Assembly: GCA_001796995.1 (NCBI GenBank)
Contig: MGOB01000059.1
Span: 1 to 11,563 of the forward strand
DNA from: Chloroflexi bacterium RBG_16_68_14
Lineage (GTDB): Bacteria > Chloroflexota > Dehalococcoidia > DSTF01 > RBG-16-68-14
DNA length: 11,563 nucleotides
Direction: 5' to 3'
Part shown: one piece after another, positions 1 to 6,407 of the stretch
How the letters are laid out: each line of letters starts with the position of its first letter
Numbering within the stretch: position 1 is the stretch's first letter
The notes under the pieces: generated by a model
Told to the model about the DNA's origin: nothing
Seen by the model: only the letters and a program-made list of their open reading frames with translations
Databases searched by the model: none
Made by a program: the position numbers and the translations under genes

Positions 1-1
1 G

Positions 2-52
2 ATCCACGTCTGCGGCTGCGGCACTGACTACCACAACGCAAACTGCCCGTAG
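2..52 (+). CDS. C-terminal end of a Cys-rich protein (partial)
   Basis: Only the last 16 codons are in the window; they read IHVCGCGTDYHNANCP and end in TAG at 50-52. Three cysteines, a histidine and a CGCG-x3-H-x3-C spacing in so short a tail suggest a thiol or metal site. The pattern loosely resembles the C-terminal Cys/His motif of secreted PCYCGC-type proteins, but sixteen residues cannot establish a family. The stop lies 10 nt before the ATG of the next gene, a redox-looking membrane protein, so the two may share an operon. The frame of the next gene is also open back to base 3, so a chance reading of this short frame is possible. Confidence 0.45.
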   Translation: MHVCGCGTDYHNANCP

Positions 53-62
53 ACCTGGCGCC

Positions 63-851
63 ATGATCCAGTCGCTCGACCTCGGCGGTGCCAGACGCCG
101 CCTGCTGCTGGCGGCGGGGCTGCTGCTGGGGCTGGCGCTGGCCGCAGCGACCGCCAGCCTCTCCTGGCAGACGGGCGGGCTCGGCCTGGGCTTCGCCCTG
201 GCCGCCCTCGTCGGCCTCGCCCAGACGTGCAGCGCCTGAGGGTACAACGCGATCTTCACGATCGCCCCCTTCGTGGAAGGGACCGAGACCTACCGGCGCT
301 GGCTCCAGCGGGCTACCGTCTACGCCCTGTCGATGACGGCGGCCGGTGGCGCCACTGGCGTCGCCTTCGCTGCCGCCGGCGCAGGCGTATCGGCGCTCCG
401 GCCGGAGCTTAGCTTGCCTCTAGCGGCGGCGCTGGGCGCCATCGCTCTCGCCTACGCCCTCCACGAGCTGGAGTTCCTGCGCCTGCCTGTCCCCGGCCGC
501 GACTGGCAGGTCCCCGCCGACTGGGTCCGGCGCGGCTTCTACCGGAGCGCCGTCATCTTCGGGGGCACCATCGGCTTCGGTGTGTTCACCCGGGTGCCCT
601 TCGCCAGCCTGCCCGTCCTGCTGGCGTGGCTGTTCCTCTCGGGGAACGTCCTCTACGGTCTCCTGGCCGGCCTGGTCTACGGGGCGATGCGGGCGTTCCC
701 CATCTACAGTGGCGGCAGCCGCCGGGAGCCGGGCGACATGGTCGAACACGTCCAGCGTCTGATGCGCCTGGCCCCGCTCCAGCACCAGGTCGCCGGACTG
801 GGCCTGGCGGCGCTCGCCGCCTACCTGCTGGCGGCCCCTTACCTCCCGTAG
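63..851 (+). CDS. Polytopic membrane protein with in-frame TGA in a CXXU motif (candidate selenoprotein)
   Basis: One frame runs from ATG 63 to TAG 849-851 and is broken only by TGA at 237-239 (codon 59). The residues before it are Thr-Cys-Ser-Ala; the residues after it (GYNAIFTIAPFVEGT) continue naturally as membrane-protein sequence. Cys56 is the only cysteine in the whole 262-codon frame and sits three residues before the TGA, giving a CXXU pattern typical of thiol/selenol redox sites. About seven hydrophobic segments are visible, near residues 13-34, 39-54, 80-105, 115-134, 155-188, 189-208 and 240-262. The general look recalls CcdA/DsbD-like membrane thiol transporters, but I cannot assign a family. 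No clear Shine-Dalgarno precedes ATG 63; coupling to the upstream gene is possible. A conventional reading gives a 58-residue fragment plus an ORF from GTG 273 with no ribosome site. Alternatives are a nonsense mutation or a base error. Confidence 0.6.
267..281 (+). promoter_or_regulatory. Candidate bacterial SECIS hairpin
   Basis: CCCTTC (267-272) pairs perfectly with GAAGGG (276-281) around a GTG loop (273-275). The loop starts 33 nt after the TGA at 237-239. From memory, bacterial SECIS elements lie directly 3' of the UGA, have an apical loop roughly 16-37 nt away, and need a G (GU in E. coli) at the start of the loop; this hairpin fits. A second perfect hairpin, GCGATC/GATCGC with loop TTCAC (249-265), lies between it and the TGA. 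No bulged U like that of E. coli fdhF is seen. Confidence 0.4.
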
Positions 852-884
852 CCCGTGAGACGAACGCTGTATACTAGAGGAGCC

Positions 885-1412
885 ATGTCTCTCCTTCGAG
901 TCGGCCGGACGCTCCGCCTCTCCTCAGTCGTAGCACTGGCGCTGTTGGGCCTCGCGCTGTTGGCCGCCTGCGGCGATGGCGGCGAGGACGGCGCCCAGCC
1001 TCCCGCCGGCGGACCCACGGCGACGGAAGAGGAGGCAGGCCGTACGCCGGACGCGGCCCGCACGCCGGCCTCGGAGGCGGGCGAGGCGCCCGTCTTCTGG
1101 CGGACGGTGGACAACTTCGCGTCGCTGCGGGCCGGCGAGGGGTACAAAGTGGTGTTCCGGGTCACCAACGGCTATGAGGAAGAAGCGCTCCCGATCGTGG
1201 CGGAACCTGAGGGGGGCGGTCCTGAGGTGGAGTTCGAGGCGAGCCGGGTTGAGCCCGGGGGCGAGGAAGCGCCCGGCTCTTACTATGCGATGAATCTCGA
1301 GCTGCCCGAACCGGGCAGGTGGCAGATTACTGTCTCGGCGGGCGACGACGAGGCCACCTTCACGGTCGAAGTGAAGCCCGCCGGGCAATCCGACATCCCC
1401 ACCCCTTACTAG
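885..1412 (+). CDS. Lipoprotein with YtkA/FixH-like beta domain
   Basis: Predicted 175-residue exported lipoprotein. It has Arg residues in the n-region, a hydrophobic stretch at about 13-27, and a lipobox Leu-Ala-Ala-Cys with Cys29 as the lipidation site. A Gly/Ala/Glu/Thr-Pro linker follows (30-68). The C-terminal part (about 70-168) is beta-rich, with PGSYYAMNLELPEPGRWQIT followed by an alternating strand. This resembles YtkA/FixH-like domains, found near copper delivery and cytochrome oxidase assembly genes; that assignment is by eye. ATG 885 was preferred over GTG 855 because GAGGAG (877-882) precedes it and the signal peptide then has normal length. It lies 33 nt after the candidate selenoprotein on the same strand, suggesting one envelope redox or metal unit. 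Its TAG stop overlaps the stop of the convergent gene. Confidence 0.75.
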   Translation: MSLLRVGRTLRLSSVVALALLGLALLAACGDGGEDGAQPPAGGPTATEEEAGRTPDAARTPASEAGEAPVFWRTVDNFASLRAGEGYKVVFRVTNGYEEEALPIVAEPEGGGPEVEFEASRVEPGGEEAPGSYYAMNLELPEPGRWQITVSAGDDEATFTVEVKPAGQSDIPTPY

Positions 1413-2545
1413 GGACCGCCGTCGGCGGGGCCGATGTAGAGGTCGTCGTAGTGCACGTCGGCCGCGGAGGGGCCGTCCGCGGGCTGCCGGTCGTCCCAGC
1501 GCACCTCGAAGAGGACGCGCAGCTTTTCGAAGCCCTCCGGCACCGCTCCCCATAGCTCCTGGAAATCCTCCCGGACGTTGCGCTCGAAGCGCACCCAGCG
1601 GCCCTGCTCCGGCTCACCCGTCCCCACCGTGACGAAGCGGGCGTTGCCGATCTCGATGGGCGGGCCCTCCACGCCGGCCAGCAGGTAGCGCACCTGGTGG
1701 TTGCCAGCCGGCGCCGCCTCCGGCGGGATGTTGCTCGCCCCGTGGACGATGACGGCCACCTGGAGGTACTGCTTGGGCGTCCCCTGCTCCCAGCGGCCGA
1801 CGTAGTAGTAGCCGGAGAGCAGGTCCGGAAACTCCTGGGGCGCGATCTCCTGTACGACGCCGTACACGCGGGCGTCGCCGCCGTCATCGGACCGGAGCTC
1901 CAGGAGGGCGCTGCTGGCCCCGCTATGGTCTTGCCTCTGGCTCACGGAGAAGGGTTTCCCCCAGTCCGGCGTATCGAGGGAGAACCAGGGCCCCCCTCCT
2001 TCCTCAAAGCTGGGGTTGGCAAAGAGGTTGCCCTCCTCTGCAACGTTTGGTTCGAAGGTCACCGGGTCGCCCACCTGAATGCCAAACCGCTGGATCGTGC
2101 CGGCGTTCACCTCCAGCGCGTAGAGCACGGCCACGTCAGGTCCGATGCCGGAGAGCTCCTTGCCCGCCGCGGCGGGGTGCGGCACGTTCTCCGTCAGGTC
2201 GGCCACGCGCAGGTCGCTGGAGATCCAGATGAAGTCCAGCGGGAAGCGCATGCCGCGCATGGTGAACCCCGGCACGCGCTCCTGCTCCAGGAAGAAGAGC
2301 ATGCCGCCATCCTCGGGCAGGGAGTCCCGGCCGCTCAGCCCCTGCGCCCGCTCCTCCGCTGTCCGCGCCGTCTCCGCCTGGATCGCCAGGCCCCGGATGC
2401 GCACCTCGATATGCTCCGGGGCGCCGGTGGGGGTAGCCGTCGCATTGCCGGAGGAGGGCGAGCCGGCGCAGGCGGCAGCCAGCATCGCCAGCGCCGCCAC
2501 GAGCGGCACGAGCAGGAAACGATAGGACACGGCGGTGGGGGCCAC
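1409..2545 (-). CDS. DUF192-domain lipoprotein with C-terminal galactose-binding-like domain
   Basis: Predicted 378-residue exported lipoprotein: hydrophobic signal at residues 9-25, Cys26 in an Ala-Ala-Ala-Cys lipobox, then an Ser/Thr/Asn/Pro linker. Residues about 45-165 match the DUF192 family; diagnostic pieces are RTAEERAQGLSGR, GMLFFLEQ, GFTMRGMRFPLDFIWI and a closing YALEVNAGT...GIQVGD. The family is widespread, secreted and of unknown function. Residues about 173-375 open with NLFANPSFEEGGGPWF and carry strands resembling a carbohydrate-binding jelly roll; this extension is not part of ordinary DUF192 proteins, which are about 120-150 residues. The start is GTG at 2545, with a weak AAGAG upstream. 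A GC hairpin separates it from the secreted dockerin gene upstream on the same strand, so co-expression is uncertain. Confidence 0.8.
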   Translation of the reverse strand: MAPTAVSYRFLLVPLVAALAMLAAACAGSPSSGNATATPTGAPEHIEVRIRGLAIQAETARTAEERAQGLSGRDSLPEDGGMLFFLEQERVPGFTMRGMRFPLDFIWISSDLRVADLTENVPHPAAAGKELSGIGPDVAVLYALEVNAGTIQRFGIQVGDPVTFEPNVAEEGNLFANPSFEEGGGPWFSLDTPDWGKPFSVSQRQDHSGASSALLELRSDDGGDARVYGVVQEIAPQEFPDLLSGYYYVGRWEQGTPKQYLQVAVIVHGASNIPPEAAPAGNHQVRYLLAGVEGPPIEIGNARFVTVGTGEPEQGRWVRFERNVREDFQELWGAVPEGFEKLRVLFEVRWDDRQPADGPSAADVHYDDLYIGPADGGP

Positions 2546-2558
2546 GTCTCTTGCTCAA

Positions 2559-2580
2559 GGGGCCGCGCTAGTGCGGCCCC
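2559..2580 (-). terminator. GC-rich hairpin between two minus-strand genes
   Basis: GGGGCCGC (2559-2566) and GCGGCCCC (2573-2580) form a perfect 8-bp stem with a 6-nt loop. It lies 68 nt past the stop of the dockerin gene and 14 nt before the GTG of the DUF192 gene. No T-run follows on either strand, so it may be a weak or Rho-assisted terminator of the dockerin gene, or a 5'-UTR structure of the DUF192 gene. Confidence 0.45.
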
Positions 2581-2648
2581 AGGACCTAGCTAAATTCTCG
2601 CTGCTCGCACCCCATCTGACCCATGGGAAGGAGCGCTCCGGCCTTCAC

Positions 2649-4928
2649 CTAGACTGGCAGGCCGGGTATGAGCCCTGCGCTGAACTGGAGGATGAGCGTG
2701 GCGTCGATGCTGTTCGTCCGGCCATCTTCGTTCACGTCCGCGTTCTGGTTGATGGAAGGCAGCAGCCCCGCGACGTACTGGAGGACCAGCGTGGCGTCGA
2801 TGCTGTTCGTGCGGCCGTCCTTGTTCACGTCGCCGTTGGGGGGCGTCGGCGTCCTGGTCGGTGTGCGAGTAGGCGTTTGAGTGGCCGTCCGCGTGGGCGT
2901 GGGCGTCGAGACCTGCTCCGTGAAGCACTTCATCGCGTCCAGGTCGTCGCTGTCCTGCAGGCCCAGGGCCGCCGCTTCGAAGAGCACCTGGGGGCCGGGG
3001 CCGAGCACGTCGGCGGCGCTCGCTCCCAGCGACGCCAGCGTCGGCGAGCCGGGCGCCAGGGAGAAGTAGACCGTATCCTCGCCCGGCGAGAAGGTGGAGC
3101 CGGGGCCCTGGTCCTTCACGCACAGCGCGTCGAGGTCGTCCCCTGCCTGCAGCCCCAGGGCAGAGGCTGAAGCGTAGAGGGTAGCCTGTCCACCTTCCAC
3201 TGTGGAGAGGATGTCGGCGGCGCTGCGCCCGAGCCCTGTCAGGCTGGGGGAGCTGGCGGCCAGAGAGAAGAAGACGGGCCGGTCCGGCACGCCGTCGCCG
3301 TCGGTATCGACGAACGACGGTGACTGATCGACCAGGGCGTCCAGGTCGTCCGAGGTAGGCTGCTCGATCAAGCCGAGGGCCGCGGCGGTGGGGCAGCCCC
3401 CGTTCAGGCCGTCGCCGTCGAAGACGAGGGCGTTGGTGCTGTTCAGCAAGGTGGAGAACTCGTCCGCCTGAGGCTGGGCCGGCGAGCAGGCCGCCTGGCC
3501 AGCGACAGCGGTGCCGGGCAGACCGGCGCTCCCCGCCGCCACCGAGAAGGCGAGAAGCGAAGGGCCTGGGCCGAAGTCGGCGCCGTAGGAGAGGGCGTCC
3601 AGGTCGTCCTGGTCGCCGTCGGAGCCGTCGTCACACCCGTCTGACGTTAGCCCCAGGTTGGAGCAGGAGATACGGACCAAAGGCGCGAAGCCTGCGCCGG
3701 AACCTCCCGCCATGGAGACGCTCAGCCGCAGGTCGCCGGTGGCGCCGGCGTAGCCACCCACCTGGAGATAGTAGGTGGTGCCCGCGGTCGCCGTAAAGCT
3801 CACCTCAGACTGAAGGCCGAAAGTGTCGTCGTCGCAATCGATCAGGGTGAGAGCATTGAGGGCGCTCCCGGCATAGGCCGCGAGCACGGTATCGAAGAAG
3901 CTGTCGGACGTGTTGGCGCTGACGGTGCCGGACGACGGCGCCGTGAACCGGTACCAGACGGTTGCGCCCTTCTCTACGGGTGCGCCGACGCAAGTCGCCG
4001 GGTCAAAGGGATCAGGGTCTGGATCCGGGCCATTGAGCGGCTCTCCGGACTCCGTCGTCATCCCGTCCGTGTTCTGCACGCCGGCAAAGGGGAAGGATGT
4101 GATCTGCCAGGCGTCAGCGAAGTCGTCGTTCCCCGAGACGGCGGTGCCCCCCTGCGGCGTGCGCGTCGGCGTCGCCGTCGGTGTAAGGCCCGGCGTTCGC
4201 GTCGACGTCGGTCCAGGCTCTGTGGGAACAGGCGGCACCAGCGCCAGCAGGTCGGCCGGGTGGAAGCCGGAGGGGCCGCCCGGCGCCACGGAGTAGGTGG
4301 GGTTCTCGGGCGCGGCCTCCAGCAGCGTGACCGATAGGCTGGTCACGCAGACCTCCGCCGGCAGCGAGGGGAGCAGGGGCACACAGGGGTCCGGCTGAGC
4401 CTGGTACGTCTCGCCCACGGGCGGCCAGGCGTCCACGCTCCCATCGGGCACCGGCACCAGGTGCAGCGGGACCTCATTGTGCAGCGGGAGAGGGTTGTTG
4501 CGCGGGGGGCTGGCCGGCACCCTCACGTCGAAGAAGACGTCAAAGAAGCTGGTGGCGGGGAACTGGGCCGACGGCTGGAGGCTACGGATCTCGCCGGAGG
4601 AGACCCGGGTGGCGCTCTGCGACACGCTGACCGGGCCGGTGAGGCTCTGCCCCTCCAGGCTCAGGGAGCCGATCACCAGGTCCGCCACCTCCATCCCACC
4701 CTCCATGCGCGGGTCTTCCCGTTCGATGCCCACCGTGCCGACCAAGAAGACGGTCTCCTGGCCCAGGCGGCTCTCGATGCCCACCTCGGCCCTCACGTGC
4801 AGGAAGTCCTCCCCCGCCGGAGGCAGGGCCCGGGCCGCCGGCGACAGGAGCAGGAAGCCTACGCCGACGAGCGACGCCACTACCCCGATCACTACCAGCG
4901 CTAGGGGGGTTACACGTTTCAGGGCCAA
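2649..4928 (-). CDS. Large secreted protein: PPC-like domain, DDLDA repeats, C-terminal dockerin
   Basis: 759 residues, secreted. The TTG start at 4928 is supported by AAAGGAG nine bases upstream. Residues 4-34 form a basic-hydrophobic signal segment ending near Ala-Arg-Ala. An unassigned beta-rich region covers about 40-230. A Thr-Pro-Thr-Arg linker (236-260) leads to a PPC-like domain (about 266-406; NDDFADAWQI, TVWYRFTAP, TTYYLQVGG). A repeat region (about 415-670) follows with four DDLDA motifs at 441, 527, 597 and 661, the last three preceded by ALGL. Two copies of an SLA-x3-SP-x-L-x2-LG-x-SAAD unit lie at 554 and 623. A second Thr-Pro linker (675-697) ends in two calcium-binding dockerin repeats (DVNKDGRTNSIDATLVLQ at 700 and DVNEDGRTNSIDATLILQ at 731). 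The dockerin is known to bind cohesins in cellulosomes; here it may serve only as a Ca-dependent surface module. Confidence 0.85.
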   Translation of the reverse strand: MALKRVTPLALVVIGVVASLVGVGFLLLSPAARALPPAGEDFLHVRAEVGIESRLGQETVFLVGTVGIEREDPRMEGGMEVADLVIGSLSLEGQSLTGPVSVSQSATRVSSGEIRSLQPSAQFPATSFFDVFFDVRVPASPPRNNPLPLHNEVPLHLVPVPDGSVDAWPPVGETYQAQPDPCVPLLPSLPAEVCVTSLSVTLLEAAPENPTYSVAPGGPSGFHPADLLALVPPVPTEPGPTSTRTPGLTPTATPTRTPQGGTAVSGNDDFADAWQITSFPFAGVQNTDGMTTESGEPLNGPDPDPDPFDPATCVGAPVEKGATVWYRFTAPSSGTVSANTSDSFFDTVLAAYAGSALNALTLIDCDDDTFGLQSEVSFTATAGTTYYLQVGGYAGATGDLRLSVSMAGGSGAGFAPLVRISCSNLGLTSDGCDDGSDGDQDDLDALSYGADFGPGPSLLAFSVAAGSAGLPGTAVAGQAACSPAQPQADEFSTLLNSTNALVFDGDGLNGGCPTAAALGLIEQPTSDDLDALVDQSPSFVDTDGDGVPDRPVFFSLAASSPSLTGLGRSAADILSTVEGGQATLYASASALGLQAGDDLDALCVKDQGPGSTFSPGEDTVYFSLAPGSPTLASLGASAADVLGPGPQVLFEAAALGLQDSDDLDAMKCFTEQVSTPTPTRTATQTPTRTPTRTPTPPNGDVNKDGRTNSIDATLVLQYVAGLLPSINQNADVNEDGRTNSIDATLILQFSAGLIPGLPV
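2685..2810 (-). repeat. Direct DNA repeat encoding the two dockerin segments
   Basis: Bases 2685-2717 and 2778-2810 match at 31 of 33 positions, including 23 identical bases in a row, with a 93-base period (31 codons). This corresponds to the two dockerin repeats (NSIDATL core). Near-identity at DNA level suggests recent duplication or ongoing gene conversion within the gene. Confidence 0.85.
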
Positions 4929-4959
4929 GGCGGCGTTCTCCTTTCCCTGTCGACGGGCA

Positions 4960-4998
4960 CAGAAAGCAAGCCGGTGCCGCGCCAGGCTTGCCCTTCTG
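4960..4998. repeat. Imperfect inverted repeat upstream of the dockerin gene
   Basis: CAGAA-a-GCAAGCC-GG (4960-4974) faces CC-a-GGCTTGC-cc-TTCTG (4982-4998) around a short GC loop. It lies between the cofH stop and the dockerin gene TTG start, just below the -10 of the predicted promoter. It could be the cofGH transcription end, although no T-run follows, or an operator or 5'-UTR hairpin of the dockerin gene. Confidence 0.5.
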
Positions 4999-5028
4999 AG
5001 CCTACTCGCTCTATAACGCTCCGGTCAA
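4999..5028 (-). promoter_or_regulatory. Predicted promoter of the dockerin gene
   Basis: On the minus strand TTGACC (5028-5023) and TAGGCT (5004-4999) are 18 bases apart. The -35 matches the sigma-70 consensus at 5 of 6 positions, the -10 only at 3 of 6. The predicted start near 4992 would leave a 5' UTR of about 60 nt that contains the AAAGGAG ribosome site. Confidence 0.4.
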
Positions 5029-5054
5029 GTGCGCCTTGCGGCCTTGCAGAAACG

Positions 5055-6407
5055 CTACGTCGTCGTACCGAACTGGCCGCCCACCCCCACGAAGGTGTCC
5101 CGGAAGCGATGCTCGTCCTGGTGGAGGAGCACGTCGTAGGCGCCGAAGCGCCGCTCGTCGTACTCGACGGTGTCCAGCGGCTCCACCGGGTCCTCCGCCG
5201 GGTCCGAGAAGGCGCGGCGCAGCTCGTAGGTGGTGGCCCGTTCGGCGGGGACGCGGCCCATCTCGCGGATGAGCTGGCGGAACTGGGCCGGACGCACCAA
5301 CTGTCCGTGCTGGGCGCCCGCCGCGGTAGAGATGCTCTCGTTGATGAGCGTGCCCCCGAAGTCGTTGGCGCCGGCGTTGAGGAGCATCTGCCCGAAGCGA
5401 GGCCCCTCCTTCACCCAGGACACCTGGAGGTTCTTGATGTGGCGGCCCAACATGAGGCGCGAGACGGCGTATATCTTGAAGACCTCCGGCCCGCTGGCGC
5501 CGGCTCGCACGCCTTCCACGAAGCCCTTCTGGTACATGGGCGCCTCGCTGTGGACGAAGCTGAGGGGCACGAACTCGGTGATGCCGCCGGTCCGGCGCTG
5601 GATGTCGCGCAGCAGCGCCAGGTGGCGCGCCTTGTGCTCCGACGTCTCCACATGGCCGTACATGATGGTGGAGGTGGTGGGGATGCCCAGCTCGTGCGCC
5701 GTCGTGATCACCTCCACCCACTGGTCGACAGTGATGCGTCCGGGCGAGATGCCGTCGCGCACCTCCTGCACCAGGATCTCGGCCGAGGTGCCGGGCAGGC
5801 TGCCCACGCCCGCCTCCTTCAGCCGGCGCAGGAGCTCGCGGATGGTGCAGCGGGAGCGCACCGCGCCGTAGAGCACCTCCTCCGGCGAGAAGCCGTGGAT
5901 GTGGAGGTCGGGCAGCTCCGCCTTCAGGGCGCGGCAGATGCGCTCGTACAGGTCTCCCTCCATCTTCGGCGGCAGGCCGGCCTGGATGCACACTTCCGTT
6001 GCCCCCAGCTCCCAGGCCTCCTTCGCCCGCCGCACGACCTCCTCGATGGGCAGCAGGTAGCCCTCCTCCGTCCGGTGGTCACGGCTGAAGGCACAGAAGC
6101 CGCAGCGCTTGATGCAGACGTTGGTGAAGTTGATGTTGCGGTTCACCACGTACGTGACTACGTCGCCCACCTGCTGGCGCCGCAGGTGGTCGGCGGCGAG
6201 CACTAGCGCCTGCATCTCCTGGCCCGTGCAGTCGAAGAGGGTCACCGCCTCCTCCACCGACAGGTCGTGTCCCGCCAGCGCGCGGTCGATGGCGGAGACG
6301 ACGGGCGGCGACAACCGGCCCAGCAGCCCTTCCAACGCGCGAGCGTCCATCGATGGGGCTGCTTCCGGCTCCCGCTTCCCGTCTCCCGTGTCCAGCTTCC
6401 TCACCAT
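5055..6407 (-). CDS. cofH: FO synthase subunit 2, CofH (5-amino-6-ribityluracil--tyrosine transferase)
   Basis: Radical-SAM enzyme of coenzyme F420 biosynthesis. CofH joins the 4-hydroxybenzyl group of tyrosine to 5-amino-6-ribitylaminouracil, a flavin pathway intermediate, and hands the adduct to CofG. The 450-residue product carries the SAM cluster Cys98-IKR-Cys102-GF-Cys105 after the NFTNV segment. Typical CofH stretches include EVCIQAGLPP, LHIHGFSPEE, SLPGTSAEILV, IMYGHVET, ITEFVPLSF and a late NDFGGTLINESIS. About 50 N-terminal residues before the core are variable and charged. The ATG at 6407 has GGAGG seven bases upstream and overlaps the 3' end of cofG by 7 nt, so the two genes are translationally coupled. 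The gene is full length and ends in TAG. Downstream F420 genes (cofC, cofD, cofE types) are not in this window. Confidence 0.95.
   Translation of the reverse strand: MVRKLDTGDGKREPEAAPSMDARALEGLLGRLSPPVVSAIDRALAGHDLSVEEAVTLFDCTGQEMQALVLAADHLRRQQVGDVVTYVVNRNINFTNVCIKRCGFCAFSRDHRTEEGYLLPIEEVVRRAKEAWELGATEVCIQAGLPPKMEGDLYERICRALKAELPDLHIHGFSPEEVLYGAVRSRCTIRELLRRLKEAGVGSLPGTSAEILVQEVRDGISPGRITVDQWVEVITTAHELGIPTTSTIMYGHVETSEHKARHLALLRDIQRRTGGITEFVPLSFVHSEAPMYQKGFVEGVRAGASGPEVFKIYAVSRLMLGRHIKNLQVSWVKEGPRFGQMLLNAGANDFGGTLINESISTAAGAQHGQLVRPAQFRQLIREMGRVPAERATTYELRRAFSDPAEDPVEPLDTVEYDERRFGAYDVLLHQDEHRFRDTFVGVGGQFGTTT

Noticed and set aside
273..851. Independent gene starting at GTG 273
   Set aside because: No ribosome site, the start would lie in the middle of a hairpin, and the upstream codons of the same frame continue as membrane-protein sequence apart from the single TGA.
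870..875. TATACT as a -10 box for the lipoprotein gene
   Set aside because: No -35 at suitable spacing (CGTAGC), and the start would fall inside the ribosome site; co-transcription from upstream is more likely.
2649..2880. Evidence for a cellulosome
   Set aside because: The dockerin is real, but no cohesin, scaffoldin or glycoside hydrolase is present, and dockerins occur in many bacteria without cellulosomes.
4974..6206. Long plus-strand open frame antisense to cofH
   Set aside because: It is a GC-rich shadow of cofH with low-complexity translation; cofH has clear family motifs on the other strand. The same applies to frames antisense to the DUF192, cofG and DUF4097/cyclase genes.
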